This document shows, piece after piece, positions 11,967 to 23,015 of a stretch of 64,000 bases of DNA (its first letter is position 1; each line of letters begins with the position of its first letter). The notes beneath the pieces are model-generated. The model worked only from the letters and a program-made list of their open reading frames with translations. It was not told the DNA's origin and ran no database searches. Both the position numbers and the translations under genes were made by a program. This stretch comes from Corythucha ciliata (Eukaryota > Arthropoda > Insecta > Hemiptera > Tingidae): assembly GCA_038030265.1 (NCBI GenBank), contig CM075938.1, positions 47,237,189 through 47,301,188 of the forward strand, given 5' to 3'.

Positions 11967-14275
11967 CACTGGGGAAAAAATTGGCTTTCGGTCAAATTTA
12001 ACCGAGCGTACTGGGGTAGAAATTGCAACCGATTTTCTTCGGTTGAAACAACCGAGTGCCTTGCACTCGGTCATACCTCTTTTTTTAACCGAGCATGTTA
12101 ACCGAGTTTATTGAGCGGTTGAGTTTATTTCAGCTACTCGGTTAAACAACGTCAACCGTGTCATTCGGTTGATCCAAATCAACCTATCACTCAGTCAGTA
12201 TTGACGAATTATTCGGTTGAACCGTGTCAACCAATAACTCCGTCGATTTTAACGAACTATTCGGTTGAATCAAGCCAACCAATCGCTCTGTCAATTTTAA
12301 TTAAAAAATCGGTTGTTTAAATTGACCATTACACTAGGTCAATTTTGAAGCTACTACATTCAGTAGCTTCGAATCAACCGAGCAGCATTCTCTACGTCGC
12401 GTCGACAGGCTGATCGGCTGTCGACGACTGTCCTTCGTCAGTTTGGATGATAGTCCAAGGTACCCCAATCCGGTTAATATAGAAAGTATTATAGGATTAT
12501 TAGTTCGGTCGAAAACTCATTTATTGGCTTTAAAAAAAATAGAAAATGAATAAAATAAAATAATAATGAACAAAAGAAAACATTATTAAACAAGAAAATA
12601 CATATTAATATGTAATAAAGAATTAAACCAATAACCATACAATTTTAAATTTATACTATTTCTGAGTGTTACGAATGACTCGTTATCATTGGTCACCTGT
12701 TGTTTTTAGCGTGTTGAGAAATGGGAAAGTTCATTTCCAGGCTTCATTTCCTTGAAAACATGCGGCGTTAGGACCGCTAGGAGTGTAATCCTTGAGAGCT
12801 GAAAAATAAATATTGGAAGAATTGTATGTCGAAGTTAGGACCAACTACACCCTAAATGAAGTCTGAAAGAAAGAGTTTTTTTGGGAAAATCAGAAGGCAA
12901 AATTTGGCCCAGGTGGCGTACAAGCTCCGTCATTGCGAGGAGCGAAGCTTCGTGAAATAGAATCTAAACATGTTTGAAAGTACAAAGAAAAAATAGGATG
13001 GGAGGGTTTGTAAAAATGTTGTTATAACCGATTACAATACTGAATCATTAAGAATGAATAATTAACCGAAACAACAAATAAACACTAAATAAACGAATAT
13101 CTACCATCACTAAATGAAATGGACTGATGAAAGAGGCAAAAATTGTGATTCACAGCCTCTTGCCCACATACACTCATACTCCAACACTAAAGTCGGTTCT
13201 AACAACCGAGCTGAGTAGGCTGGAAGAATATCAACCGTTCAGCTGGGTCAAAGCTTCTAGGTGGTGAGGGAGCAGTGTATCACCCGATTCTGCTAAAACA
13301 CGAAGTGACCGACTTCACTGAATTTGATTGAACTGTCTTCGACAGAGGATTACATTACGCATGGATTACTACACATTAATGATTACTTATTTGTAAAAAA
13401 CAAAAACAAACAAACAAGAAACAAATTTCATTTAAAATCTCCTAAATTTTGCTTCGACGCTTTATCAGTTCTCCAATTCAATGACCCGAAAAAAACGTGT
13501 AAAATTATGTAAAACAAATAGTTACTTACCAATGATTTCTCGAAGTTATGGTTCAGAAGTCTTCCACTCTCTCAAATTGGACGGGGCCCCGCTCTGTAAT
13601 TCAGGATGGAAGTCTATAACACAGTCTGCGTCTCAATAGTTTCTCACATTCACTCATTTTGAAAAAATAAAAAAATAATTAAAAACCTCGTTGCAGTGGT
13701 GGCGGAACATGAAGAAGTGAGTTGTGATGTGAGGCTAGAAACTCTAGTTTACAGAGCACTTCGCATGCGCATCATCACTGCCGCATTGTCATAACCAAGT
13801 TCACTCTGTTAAGTCATCTAAGACGCAACCGAGCGGGAGACAACAGTCGGTTAAACAACGACAAGTTTAACCGAGTGGGAGTTTTCACCATAGCAGTCCT
13901 TGGACAGCTTTGTTAAATACGAATAAAATTGACCGACTCTTGAACCGACTTGAGTTGGTTAAAGGCATGCCAACCGAATAGCTCAGCCTTATCTCCAGAA
14001 GTGGTATGGATTTCGGTTAACGCAACACCCTCGCTTTTATTACCCAAGTGTCCAGGACTCCGTTAATTCTTGAATTAGCCGTGAGCTGCGTTATAAATTA
14101 GCTTATTTGACCAATTTGCACGGTCTTTTGGGTGTTTTCAACTTAATAACTCGGTGAAATGCTGCTTCAACAGAGTAAACTTTTTAACGGTCGGTCGAAA
14201 ACGGTTGATTTTTACCGATAATTTGACCGAATTGGTGTCTTAACAGAGTGAAAACAACCGACCTTTTTCCCAGTG
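11967..14275 (+). mobile_element. CACTA (EnSpm)-like non-autonomous element with subterminal repeats
   Basis: Termini are CACTGGGGAAAAAATTGG (left) and, reverse complemented from the right, CACTGGGAAAAAGGTCGG. The CACTG start and short inverted repeats suit the CACTA/EnSpm group. Within about 400 bp of each end lie many copies, in both orientations, of a short motif around aaccgag/ctcggtt (for example 12031-12038, 12105-12112, 13848, 13876, 13967), as expected for subterminal transposase-binding repeats. The target site is a family A unit: joining the flanks with a single TA recreates ccttaatttaaacc, so the duplication is TA. No transposase frame is seen in the middle, which is A+T-rich. Confidence 0.65.
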
Positions 14276-14277
14276 TA

Positions 14278-15900
14278 ATTTAAACCTTGAATCACCGCTT
14301 TTACTCAATTTCGCAGCTGCGAATAAGCGGAATTTCGCGAAATCCGTGAATGAGGAAGTTTCATGGATCAGAAGTTATTCAAAAATCTATTTTTTAAGGT
14401 TCAATTATGCTAAAATAAATAATAAATCGGAATCCGTTCGTAAAATAACCCGACAGTAAATAAGTACACGATTTTTGAAGTTTTAGGTCATTTCAAACAC
14501 GCCAGCTAGCATTTTTGCGTCATAAACGCCTTCCGAAAAAAATTCACCTGTAATGTTGCTGTCGGGGAGCGGTTTGTTGTGATTCTTTGCCTTATTTTCT
14601 ACTAGAGCTCTCCAATAATAAAATAATGGAGGATAAACAGATGAGCTATTTAGAGGCATGAAAAAGACAGAGAATACATGGGATGTTACGTTGCGGAAAA
14701 TGTTCGTTTTGGCGGGATTTCAAATATGCCAAGTTTTTTTAATAAATAAAAATTATTTCCGAAGGTTATTAATTTTTTATTTATTTATATTCATGGAAGG
14801 ATTGATATGCCTCATCGAAAAAAAATAATTTTGGAAAATGTGAAACTTCCTCATTAGCGTTTTATTTATTTTAGCTGCGAATGATTGCTTTCTGTAATAT
14901 TAGCTGCGAAATATCGCCTTTCCTTAATTTTAGCAGCGAATGAGCTCTTCAACTCAAAAGAAGGAAATTAGTCGTTTGTTTCATTGTCAGTTCAAGCCGT
15001 GAACAAGCGGGATTATCAAATGTGTCGTGAATTTTAGCATTATTCTAATTTTAGCCGCAAATTATTTGCCTATTTTTGGAATCGGATTATTTCTTAATTT
15101 CAGCAGTGAAAATCCGCATTCCTGAATTTCAGCTGCTAGCGCATATCATCTCAAATTGATCAGCGAATTAGCGAGTTTCTACATTTTAGCTGCGAATAAA
15201 CGCTTTTCGCTAACATTAGCCACAAATTTAATTTTAGCTCCAATTTTTCTGCGATTGAGCGTTTTACATCAACTTTAGGCGGGAATGAGCGGCTTGTCTG
15301 TTTTAGCCGAGAATCAGCGGATTTTACGGTTTTATCTCACGTATCCATGAATTAACGTTTTCCTCAATTTTAGCATCACATGAGTGCTCAGCTGATTTTC
15401 TCAGTATCCGCGAAACAGGTGGTTTTTCACTTTTATTATACTTTAGCCCCGTTGTTACCTCGCGAAACCACGAATTAACGTTTTTAAAAAATAGCTGAGG
15501 CTGCGGAGGGATGGACGGCAGCTTTTTCTCAATTATCGTCGCATGTTTTTTTTTGTTTTGTTTTGTTTTTTTTTTCCATTTTTAGCCTCAAATTAGTGAT
15601 TTTTTTAGTTTCTTACTACGAATCAGTGCTTTTTCGCTATTTTTGCTGCGAATTTCAGCACTTTTCCCAAGCAGCACATTAGAACGCCTTCTCAATTTTG
15701 TCCGACTATTTATTAAGGCCTGTAGAAACTTGATAGCGCCTGCGTAGTTTCTTTGTTTTGTCCGCGAAGTTGCCTTAAGTTATCTCGAATTGATCTATTT
15801 TTCCTAATTTAAGTGGCAAATGAGCGGCGCTTATTCTCAATATTTGCCGCTAATCAACACTTTAAAACCTACAAATCCATTTTACATCTTTAAGCTTTTC
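14278..15900 (+). repeat. Family A tandem array (right part)
   Basis: Continuation of the array after the nested insertion. Typical units are tttagctgcgaatgattgc and tttagccgagaatcagcgg, with spacers such as ttttctcaatt. It grades at about 15888 into taagcttttcggggccctcc, also seen near the right end of the second hAT-like element (25338-25360). Confidence 0.8.
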
Positions 15901-16279
15901 GGGGCCCTCCTCTGAATACTGGCCCGGGCGGGACCATCCCCTCACCAAATGTAGACGAGGAATGAATAGAGGGGGGTGGAGGAACCATCTGAAATCATCA
16001 AGCAGCTCCCCCTTCAACAGTCCTTTGGTAAAAGGGAAATGAAATCTCTCAAATCACTATCAACAAATTATCGTATACGCCATCTTCTTGGGGGGGGGGG
16101 GGTTCAGACCCCCAAAACCCTCCCCGTATATCCACCACTGGTGTAAATGAATAATTAAACCGAAAAATTGATATTGTGCTTATCGTTGTTTTATAAGTTA
16201 CCGTGACAACAATTCAAAGAAAGCTACTGCAACTAAAAGTAGCTTTCATGCCCTACGCAAAATCGCCCGACTCATGCAG

Positions 16280-17030
16280 TGCAGTTTTTTTGAGGTCCCC
16301 CGATTAAGTTTTTGCAGATAAACCTACACAACCTTCAAAATTTGTAACTTTTATAGCAAAAATTTTAAATTTTTGCACCAAATTTTAGGAAAAACTTGTG
16401 AACTTTGGCAAATTTTTCCAATTTCTTTCCCTATAGTGGACCTTTCCCTAATCAACTTTTTGGAGAAATATAAATGGTAATCGAAGACCCGTTGATACAT
16501 TAGATTTTTGAACTTTTTGACGCGCTGGGATAAACTTAAAAATTGCACTCCTTATTATCTCTCCCCTCGAATTTGTTATACATTTCTATGGTAATTTATG
16601 GTGTTTCTTGCATTACATTTTTGAACCAAATCTTAATGTGGTTAGATAAACGTATGAATTATAGTGATATTTTTGAATATTCATTAAGTATTTTACCGCC
16701 TCCTCCCAACCATGAAATTTAAATTTTTCGAGATATCTCGAAGGTAATCTAGGGCTTTTGTTAAATTGCATTTTTGAGCCGAATTTGGGAGCGCAAGAAT
16801 GAACTAGTAAATTTTAACGCTATTTTTACACTTCCACATTGGGGGGACCACCTCCTCCCCCTTGACTTTTTCAAAAAATTAAAATGGGAATCAAAGGCTG
16901 CTTTATTAACATGGAATATTCGTTCCGAATATGATGCTTCTAGAATTAATTAGTGAATTGTAGTGATTTTTTGACCAGTTCAAGCCCTATCATCCCCCCT
17001 ACATCTCGACCAATTTGGCCCAAATGCAAT
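16280..17030 (+). repeat. Degenerate tandem repeat with a period near 120-150 bp
   Basis: A segment containing atggtaat..., then catttttgaac, then a C-rich stretch (cctcccccttg or equivalent) recurs with starts near 16471, 16588, 16740 and 16885. Copies are strongly diverged. No coding signal is seen. Confidence 0.5.
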
Positions 17031-17479
17031 ACCGACCGGTGTCTTATGACTAATGATTTTGTGCCAAAGAGCGTTCCGCTAAATTATAAGAATTCCGGAT
17101 ACCACTGAATTCGTGTTCAAGAGGTTCTGAAACATGAAAAATACATGCCATGACCCATGTTTGCCACCATCACGACGAGATCAATAGTGCATTTTCAAAA
17201 TAAAATGCACTAAAAAATGACGTGATGTGTGTGATTCTGTATTAGCGTTTTCCACTTGCACAAAATGCTGCTTTGGTGCATTTCATTTCTTTACCCCTCG
17301 TTTATGTTAGTGGGTGGAAATGAAGAGCCCGTTGTAGATTTATAAGGAAATGGAAACTCAGTGAGTTTATTGCAAATTTGCAATGATAATAAAAGAAAAC
17401 ATTCCACACCTTTGATATTTTTTCTCGAGTTTCGTAGAAAACTTAGCTAGTTACGATTCGAAGACCACCGTTTCAACCT

Positions 17480-17720
17480 TCGCCCCTCACACTCCTACGG
17501 CGGTGCTATCTTCTGGGCGATTTGGTTTTGGAAAGTAGAGCCTTAAAGTAGCGTTTGCGTGCAGAGCACTTCGTCCGATTTTTATCACTCCGATTTAACA
17601 GTCCGATGTTAATCGGACGGAGTGCTCTGCACTCCAAGGCTTCTTTAAGATAGAACCACTGAGGATGGCCTCAAAGTAGGCAGAAAACCGGTTCTGGTTG
17701 TAAAATAAAATAAACACATG
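17480..17720. repeat. Small foldback with GTGCAGAGCACT arms
   Basis: The sequence cgtgcagagcacttcgtccg at 17559-17578 is repeated as the reverse complement cggacggagtgctctgcac at 17614-17632, about 55 bp apart. Flanking sequence has gaggatggcctcaaagtagg and aaaccggttctggttg. The structure is a short hairpin of MITE or SINE character. No target duplication was identified. Confidence 0.5.
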
Positions 17721-17739
17721 TAAAGACAACATCTTTCAT

Positions 17740-18260
17740 ACCTACACATATTTGTCATAAAATTGCCAGTTTTCTCGTAAAACAAACAATTACCTTATGA
17801 AATCGTCAATTTCTTCGAGAAACTGTACACGTTTTTTCATGAAATGGACAATTTCACTATAAAATTCCCCTTTTGGTGAAGCCTTTAAAGTCACGATTCA
17901 CGTGAGTCTTTCCCCGAATGTTGTGTTTTGCCCACGGTGGGGCATTGTGTGCATAAATTCCGCTTTGAATGTGACAATTCGAGTAAATACTGCTTATAAC
18001 ATGTGCAGTTTTGCCCCTGAATGAGGCCATACGCTCAAATATTGGCCTGGGTGTGACGTTTCGTTTTAAAATGGGGATTTTATTTATGAATTTTGCCTCC
18101 ATTTTTGGGTTTCCTGTGAATTATTCGCATTTTTGGCGTCAAATGGACAATTTCCTCATATTAAAAAGACAATTTTCAATGATCATTTTCATGAAATAGA
18201 CAATTTCTCATACAATTTGCGAGTTAAACGCTAATGTTTCCCCCGATGTAGTGTTTTGTC
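17740..18260 (+). repeat. Family D short tandem array
   Basis: Units resembling atgaaatggacaatttc, such as tcatgaaatggacaatttca and tcatgaaatagacaatttct, recur every 35-45 bp. It borders the family B array to the right. Confidence 0.55.
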
Positions 18261-19030
18261 CACAAATTGGGGGCATTTACAGTTTCAAAACAGTTTTTCG
18301 CTCACTCATAAATGTGAGGTTTACGCGTAAACTTGACCTTGGCGTGGCATTTCGCGGATAAGTTTCTCGGATTTTGCTCACGGAAAAAGCAATTTTGGGG
18401 AATTTTCATCGCCGGGATGGCCCAATTTAGTGACCAAAATTTATTTGGGCCCCAAAGCGAAATTGGTTTACTGGCGCAACAAAATACCCGAAATTGATTG
18501 TTCAGAGAGCAAAATTCGATATAAATTTGTTTTACATTGCATCGGATTCGGGGCAATATTTTTATTTTTCGAGAAAACTCCGAGAAATTTAGCTTTTTAG
18601 AAATCGAAATTCGAGAAATTGATTTTCGGTGAGTCAAACCTGTGAAAATGGTTTTAAAGTGAGACAAAATCAGTAAATTCGGTCTCTGAATTGAGCTACA
18701 TCACGGAATTGGTTTGTTAGCTACAATTTAAATATATGTAAGTGATATTTATTTTTTAATGAACTCAGCACGCGAAAATATCCACAAAAACGATTTTTAG
18801 AGATTGAATATGAGAGATGATACAGGAAAATGGGTTATTTTTAGGCAAGAGAAATTAGGAAAAATCACAATACCTCAAAAGTGGCTTTTGAATCAGTCCA
18901 GCCCGCGAAATTTGGTATGAGCACAAAAGAAGCCCTGAATTTGTGCTGGAAATTGCACAAATCGGGAAAATCGGTTTATTGCTGAGCCAGACCTGTGAAT
19001 ATTTCAATGAGTCGCTATACAAAATGAGTC
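18261..19030 (-). repeat. Family B-like short tandem array
   Basis: Repeated elements such as cgaaattggtttac, cgaaattgattttc and gcgaaatttggta alternate with gagccaaacc/gagtcaaacc. Unit length is about 35-45 bp. Related to the arrays at 48240-50920. Confidence 0.5.
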
Positions 19031-19129
19031 GATCCTGATGGATTTTTACTTATTGGTGGTAAATGGGAGTGATAAGCTGCGCCCACTAAGTCAGCGCTTT
19101 AAAGTCTAGAGGAGGGTAACTGACCACCA

Positions 19130-19225
19130 TTGTCAACCATAAAAAAAAAGGTCTAACCACAGCGAAGCTCTAACCACAGAAAACTCAAACCACTGTGAAG
19201 CTCCAATCTTACCAATATTTTGGAG
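19130..19225 (-). repeat. Short family E array
   Basis: Three units of the type gctctaaccacagaaaac and caaaccactgtgaagctcc, reverse complements of the gctgtggtttggagcttt units at 42960-43340 and 58080-58500. Confidence 0.55.
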
Positions 19226-19819
19226 CTTCTCCACAAGGGGAATCCGGAAATTGAAACAAAAAATGTTCGATAAGAAGATTCAATGAAAAGGCTATCACAG
19301 TGATGCCACCGTTTTAAAATAGCGCACGAACTTTCCCGCGAACAGCTCTGAAGTCCAAAGAAAAGTCCTGGTGCACATGAACCTCACTGATGGGCAGCTC
19401 AGATGTCTTGCCTCACTGCAGGATCCATGGACGCTTTTTAAGACACCGTGGCAACCCCACATATTTGGGTTGTGTTGTTTGTTAAACGAGCGCTCGTACT
19501 ATAGTGACCCCAGTGTTGAGAAAATCGACTGATACGAGCGACCATGACGCGAAACATTCATTTCTGGACCGTTTAAGGGCCACTGCCCTTAAACGGTGTT
19601 GCGTGTCAGCCTGGAACCGCCTGTACTTCTTGGTTGAGCATGGTTCAGGGGACTCATAAATCACGTGTTTCTCAGACCAGAGGGCCTATTCTGAATTGTG
19701 GGGAATAAATACCGCAAGTGCATTTGCTATATGACGGAATAATGTTGTTTCTTAATCAGCGTTCTTGGATATCCAGCTTGTGGCATTTTATTCTGACAAC
19801 TTAGCCCCTGCTGTGGCCT

Positions 19820-19841
19820 CCCCTTGGATCCGCCACTGTCA
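19820..19841 (-). repeat. Solo hAT-like terminus
   Basis: Reverse complemented, 19822-19840 begins CAGTGGCGGATCCAAGG, the same terminal sequence class as the elements at 11330 and 23016. The following 8 bp are TCAGGGCT. I could not find a matching copy of those 8 bp for a left end, so the partner end is lost or too diverged. Confidence 0.45.
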
Positions 19842-19849
19842 GGGCTTCG

Positions 19850-22800
19850 TGTCTTCATTCCCTAGTAATTCACGTGACCCCCCTCCCCCTACGTTCCAGT
19901 AAAGTAACACGCTGTGATTCAGTGGTTAGAGGAAATCTCAATGATGACGCACTGTTCTCCAACTAAAATTACTTAAGTTTCTCGAGACTATATTCCGTGA
20001 AGGCAAGTGTGTGGTTTGTGTGTTGATGGGTGGTGGGGGGTTACGCAGAAGACCAGTATCTATAAATTACACTAATTTATGAAGTCAGCTTAGAGTCGAT
20101 TTTTCTCACGAACTAACTTTTTCCTGTGATTCCATTCGTATAGGCTAAAGATTCGGTTGGAACCATTAGTGCAAGGAAGAAGGTGTCAAGCCATTGGCTG
20201 TCCAAATTAAAGGTAAACATATAGTTCTGGAAATTCCAATACTAATCAAAATTCGAATACACTATAATCGACTCGTCGGAAATATCTCAAGTCAAACAAT
20301 CGGCTTGGTTGCTCTAAAGGTTTCGAGAATTTCAAATAAAGAGGGAAACTATACTCGATGTGGGCTCTCTCACTTATCCAACGTTAAAATGGACTCTTCT
20401 CCTTTACAATTTCCCCTCTATACACTTCCCAAAACCAACGTAGTCGACAACAGGCACATCAGTATAATTGAGGGCGCTCTCGCTGGTTTTAGAATTGGGA
20501 AGCCAGAGGCTGTGACTCGTATCAGTGACGACACGCTATACTACCACGCTCACTCACCCTCGAAACCCTTCGAACAAAACTTCCTTATCCTATATATATA
20601 CTCAGGAACATGGCTAATAGGCGCTCACGTAGGCATTGGATGCATTCCAACTAGGCAATCAAATAGACTTGGAAGCTCTCTCCTTGGGAGAGGATGAGAA
20701 AGCGTTTTAAATGTAGAGAGGATTGGGGAAAGAGAGGCTCTTTCCCAATTTCGTTATCAGAAGTTCTAATTGAAAGTTAATTGGATTACTCAGTAGATAT
20801 ACTCATTTGAATTCGAGGATGGTAAGAAGCGTGAAGAAATTGATAAGGGCAAGGGAAAGCATTCATTTATCTGATGAAAAGTATAGTAAAACACAATGCC
20901 AGATTCCGGTAGTGGGTGAAGGGAAAAGGGACAGCCACTTGAGAATTTGCAAATGCCAGGTTTTAAGGCACTTGAGAACTGTAACGAAATATGCAGAGCT
21001 AGAGCGTGAGAGGGTGAGGAGACATGTGAGTGAGAGGCTTTTGTAAAGTGCTTAAACTGACCCAGTTATGAAAATAGTTTGTTGAAGTGCATGAAATGGT
21101 TGGAGGCAAATGAGGAAGGTTCAAACTCAATCGTCAATGGATATACAACAATTCCCTACTTGTTATCCTTAATGTTTATCACTCATTGTTTTCAATAAAG
21201 TTAGTAATAGATTGTTGAAAGCATTGTCAACTCGTTCAAAAACAATCTGCGAAGGAAAGGTTTTAAGACCCTCAGGGGCAAGTCATTCTCTGGTGAACTA
21301 AAAAAAAAAAAGTTATGAGAGGACTTTGAGAGACTCACTCCGGAAAAGGGCTCGAAAGTCGTTTTTACGCTCATAGGGAGGGGGGGGGATCCCTCTCTCA
21401 CCCAATCATTCTCTATCTTACAGACCTTCGCCGACAACAGCCTACTTTCGCAGTTTCTGTAGGCCCGCATTCTGCGTAACTGTTCCCAAGGCGTCCCTTA
21501 TCAGTTAATTAATGTTGGATTTAATCTATTTCCTGTTTGTTCCCCTCCGTTTTTATCTTATTTCTTTCTAGACTCCATCCCACTAACTCACTCATACAAA
21601 AACATTATTTTGAACGAGTTTCTTTTCGTTGATTGCTTTAAAAAAAAGAAGAGTTTCGGGGTTCCACAAGTTGCTTATTATGATAGAATTCTTGTTTCAT
21701 AAGAAAAAAGTGATGTCGGTGCTGGCGATGGTGGTGGGGGGGGGGACCATTCCAAAATCAATAGTTCGGATGAATTGGTCTTTCGTTTCATAATGAAGTT
21801 TTTAGAAGAGTGGGGTTGACATTGTAAAATTAGTTTTTGATGGACTAAAGAAAAAGTTTGGAAGAGTAATTCGAGTGGGGATGGTCTCTTGAGATTCCCC
21901 AAGATGTATTTTTGCCTGCTGTGGCTGTGGTTGTCAAGTTTACTCGTTGGGAACTGTAAGGCCCAAACTCGTGGTCCCCCCTTGAGCTGAGTACGACTAC
22001 GAATTCTGGCCTTAAACATGATTACTAACTATTATTATATTGGAATAGCGCGGAATGACTGCATGGAAAATCGGGAATTTGGTGGAATCGGTATTGTCTA
22101 CACCTGTTCTATAGACATGAGGTAAAGTAGAGAACTTTGATGATCTTATTCTTTCAATGAAATTAGTAGACGTATAGTGGCAGGTACTCCTTTCAGGGCA
22201 ATTCTTTTAGAACGTGATCCCCATACAGGCAGGATTAATAAAAGAGCATGGTGAGGGGGGATTAAAATAAAAAGATACCTCGAAAGCCTAGGGACAACGG
22301 AATGTGTGCGCGTATATATGTGAAAGGAGACCAAGTGACCGCTTACCTAGAATCAGCAATAAGGCCACTTTATTTAATTAGACGGTTCAGGTTGAACGAC
22401 CCTGTAGACTGAGTAAAAGGTCATGAGAGAGAGAGCGGAAAAAAGGGAGGGGAAACTAGGAAAAAAATTGTGAGTAGCCAAGGAAGTATAACGCGTATAA
22501 CTTACGACAATTTTTAGTGTGTGCGTTCAATTCTGACGATGAGGACTTGACTGTGAATGGAATTGTTAATTCCATGAGAATCCTTGAATTTTACTCAACA
22601 TCCGAGGAATTCCTCATGATAATTGTTCTGCTGGTTACAGTAATATTACGAATTATTATTCTTATTTATTTGCGAGCTTACTTATTATGGTTGTAAGTTC
22701 TCTGTGCGGTTATCACAGTCTGTCAGGAATACAGAGCTTTCTAATTCTAAATTATCCACTTCATTACTCTTGAACCTTCAGGAACATCCTTGCCTATCAA

Positions 22801-23007
22801 TTTTTTTATTTGTAAAATACCATTATTATACGTTTCATCACCTTCTCCTTTTTAGGAACTTACCACAACCATCTATTTGAACAGTTTTATTTTTTATTAA
22901 TTGTAGTTTTAAGCAGGCGAGGGTTTGCTGATGAGGGGCTGATGCTGTTTGTTGCCCCAAAATGCATCCAAAACAAAAATTTATTAAAAATATGGTGGTG
23001 GTAACTG
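19850..23007. other. Unassigned sequence
   Basis: No array and no transposon end was seen. The longest open frame, 20194-20697 on + (167 codons), has no recognisable domain and lies in ordinary A+T-rich sequence. G/C homopolymers occur near 21372 and 21735. Nothing else is supported. Confidence 0.4.
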
Positions 23008-23015
23008 CCTGAGAA

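Larger units (their letters stand above)
11330..16140 (+). mobile_element. hAT-like non-autonomous element carrying a family A satellite
   Basis: The left end reads TAGTGACGGATCTAAG and the right end, reverse complemented, CAGTGGTGGATATACG. They are flanked by a perfect 8-bp direct repeat GTGTAAAT at 11322-11329 and 16141-16148. An 8-bp duplication with (C/T)A(G)TG termini is the signature of the hAT superfamily. The interior is almost wholly diverged ~29-bp family A units plus a G-rich subterminal region. No transposase is present. A 2309-bp CACTA-like element is nested at 11967-14275; without it and its TA duplication the element is 2500 bp, close to the 2396 bp of the second copy. Confidence 0.75.

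Noticed and set aside
20194..20697. 167-codon open frame on the + strand
   Set aside because: The longest non-repeat frame here, but no recognisable motif and no supporting signals; a protein search would be needed before calling it a gene.
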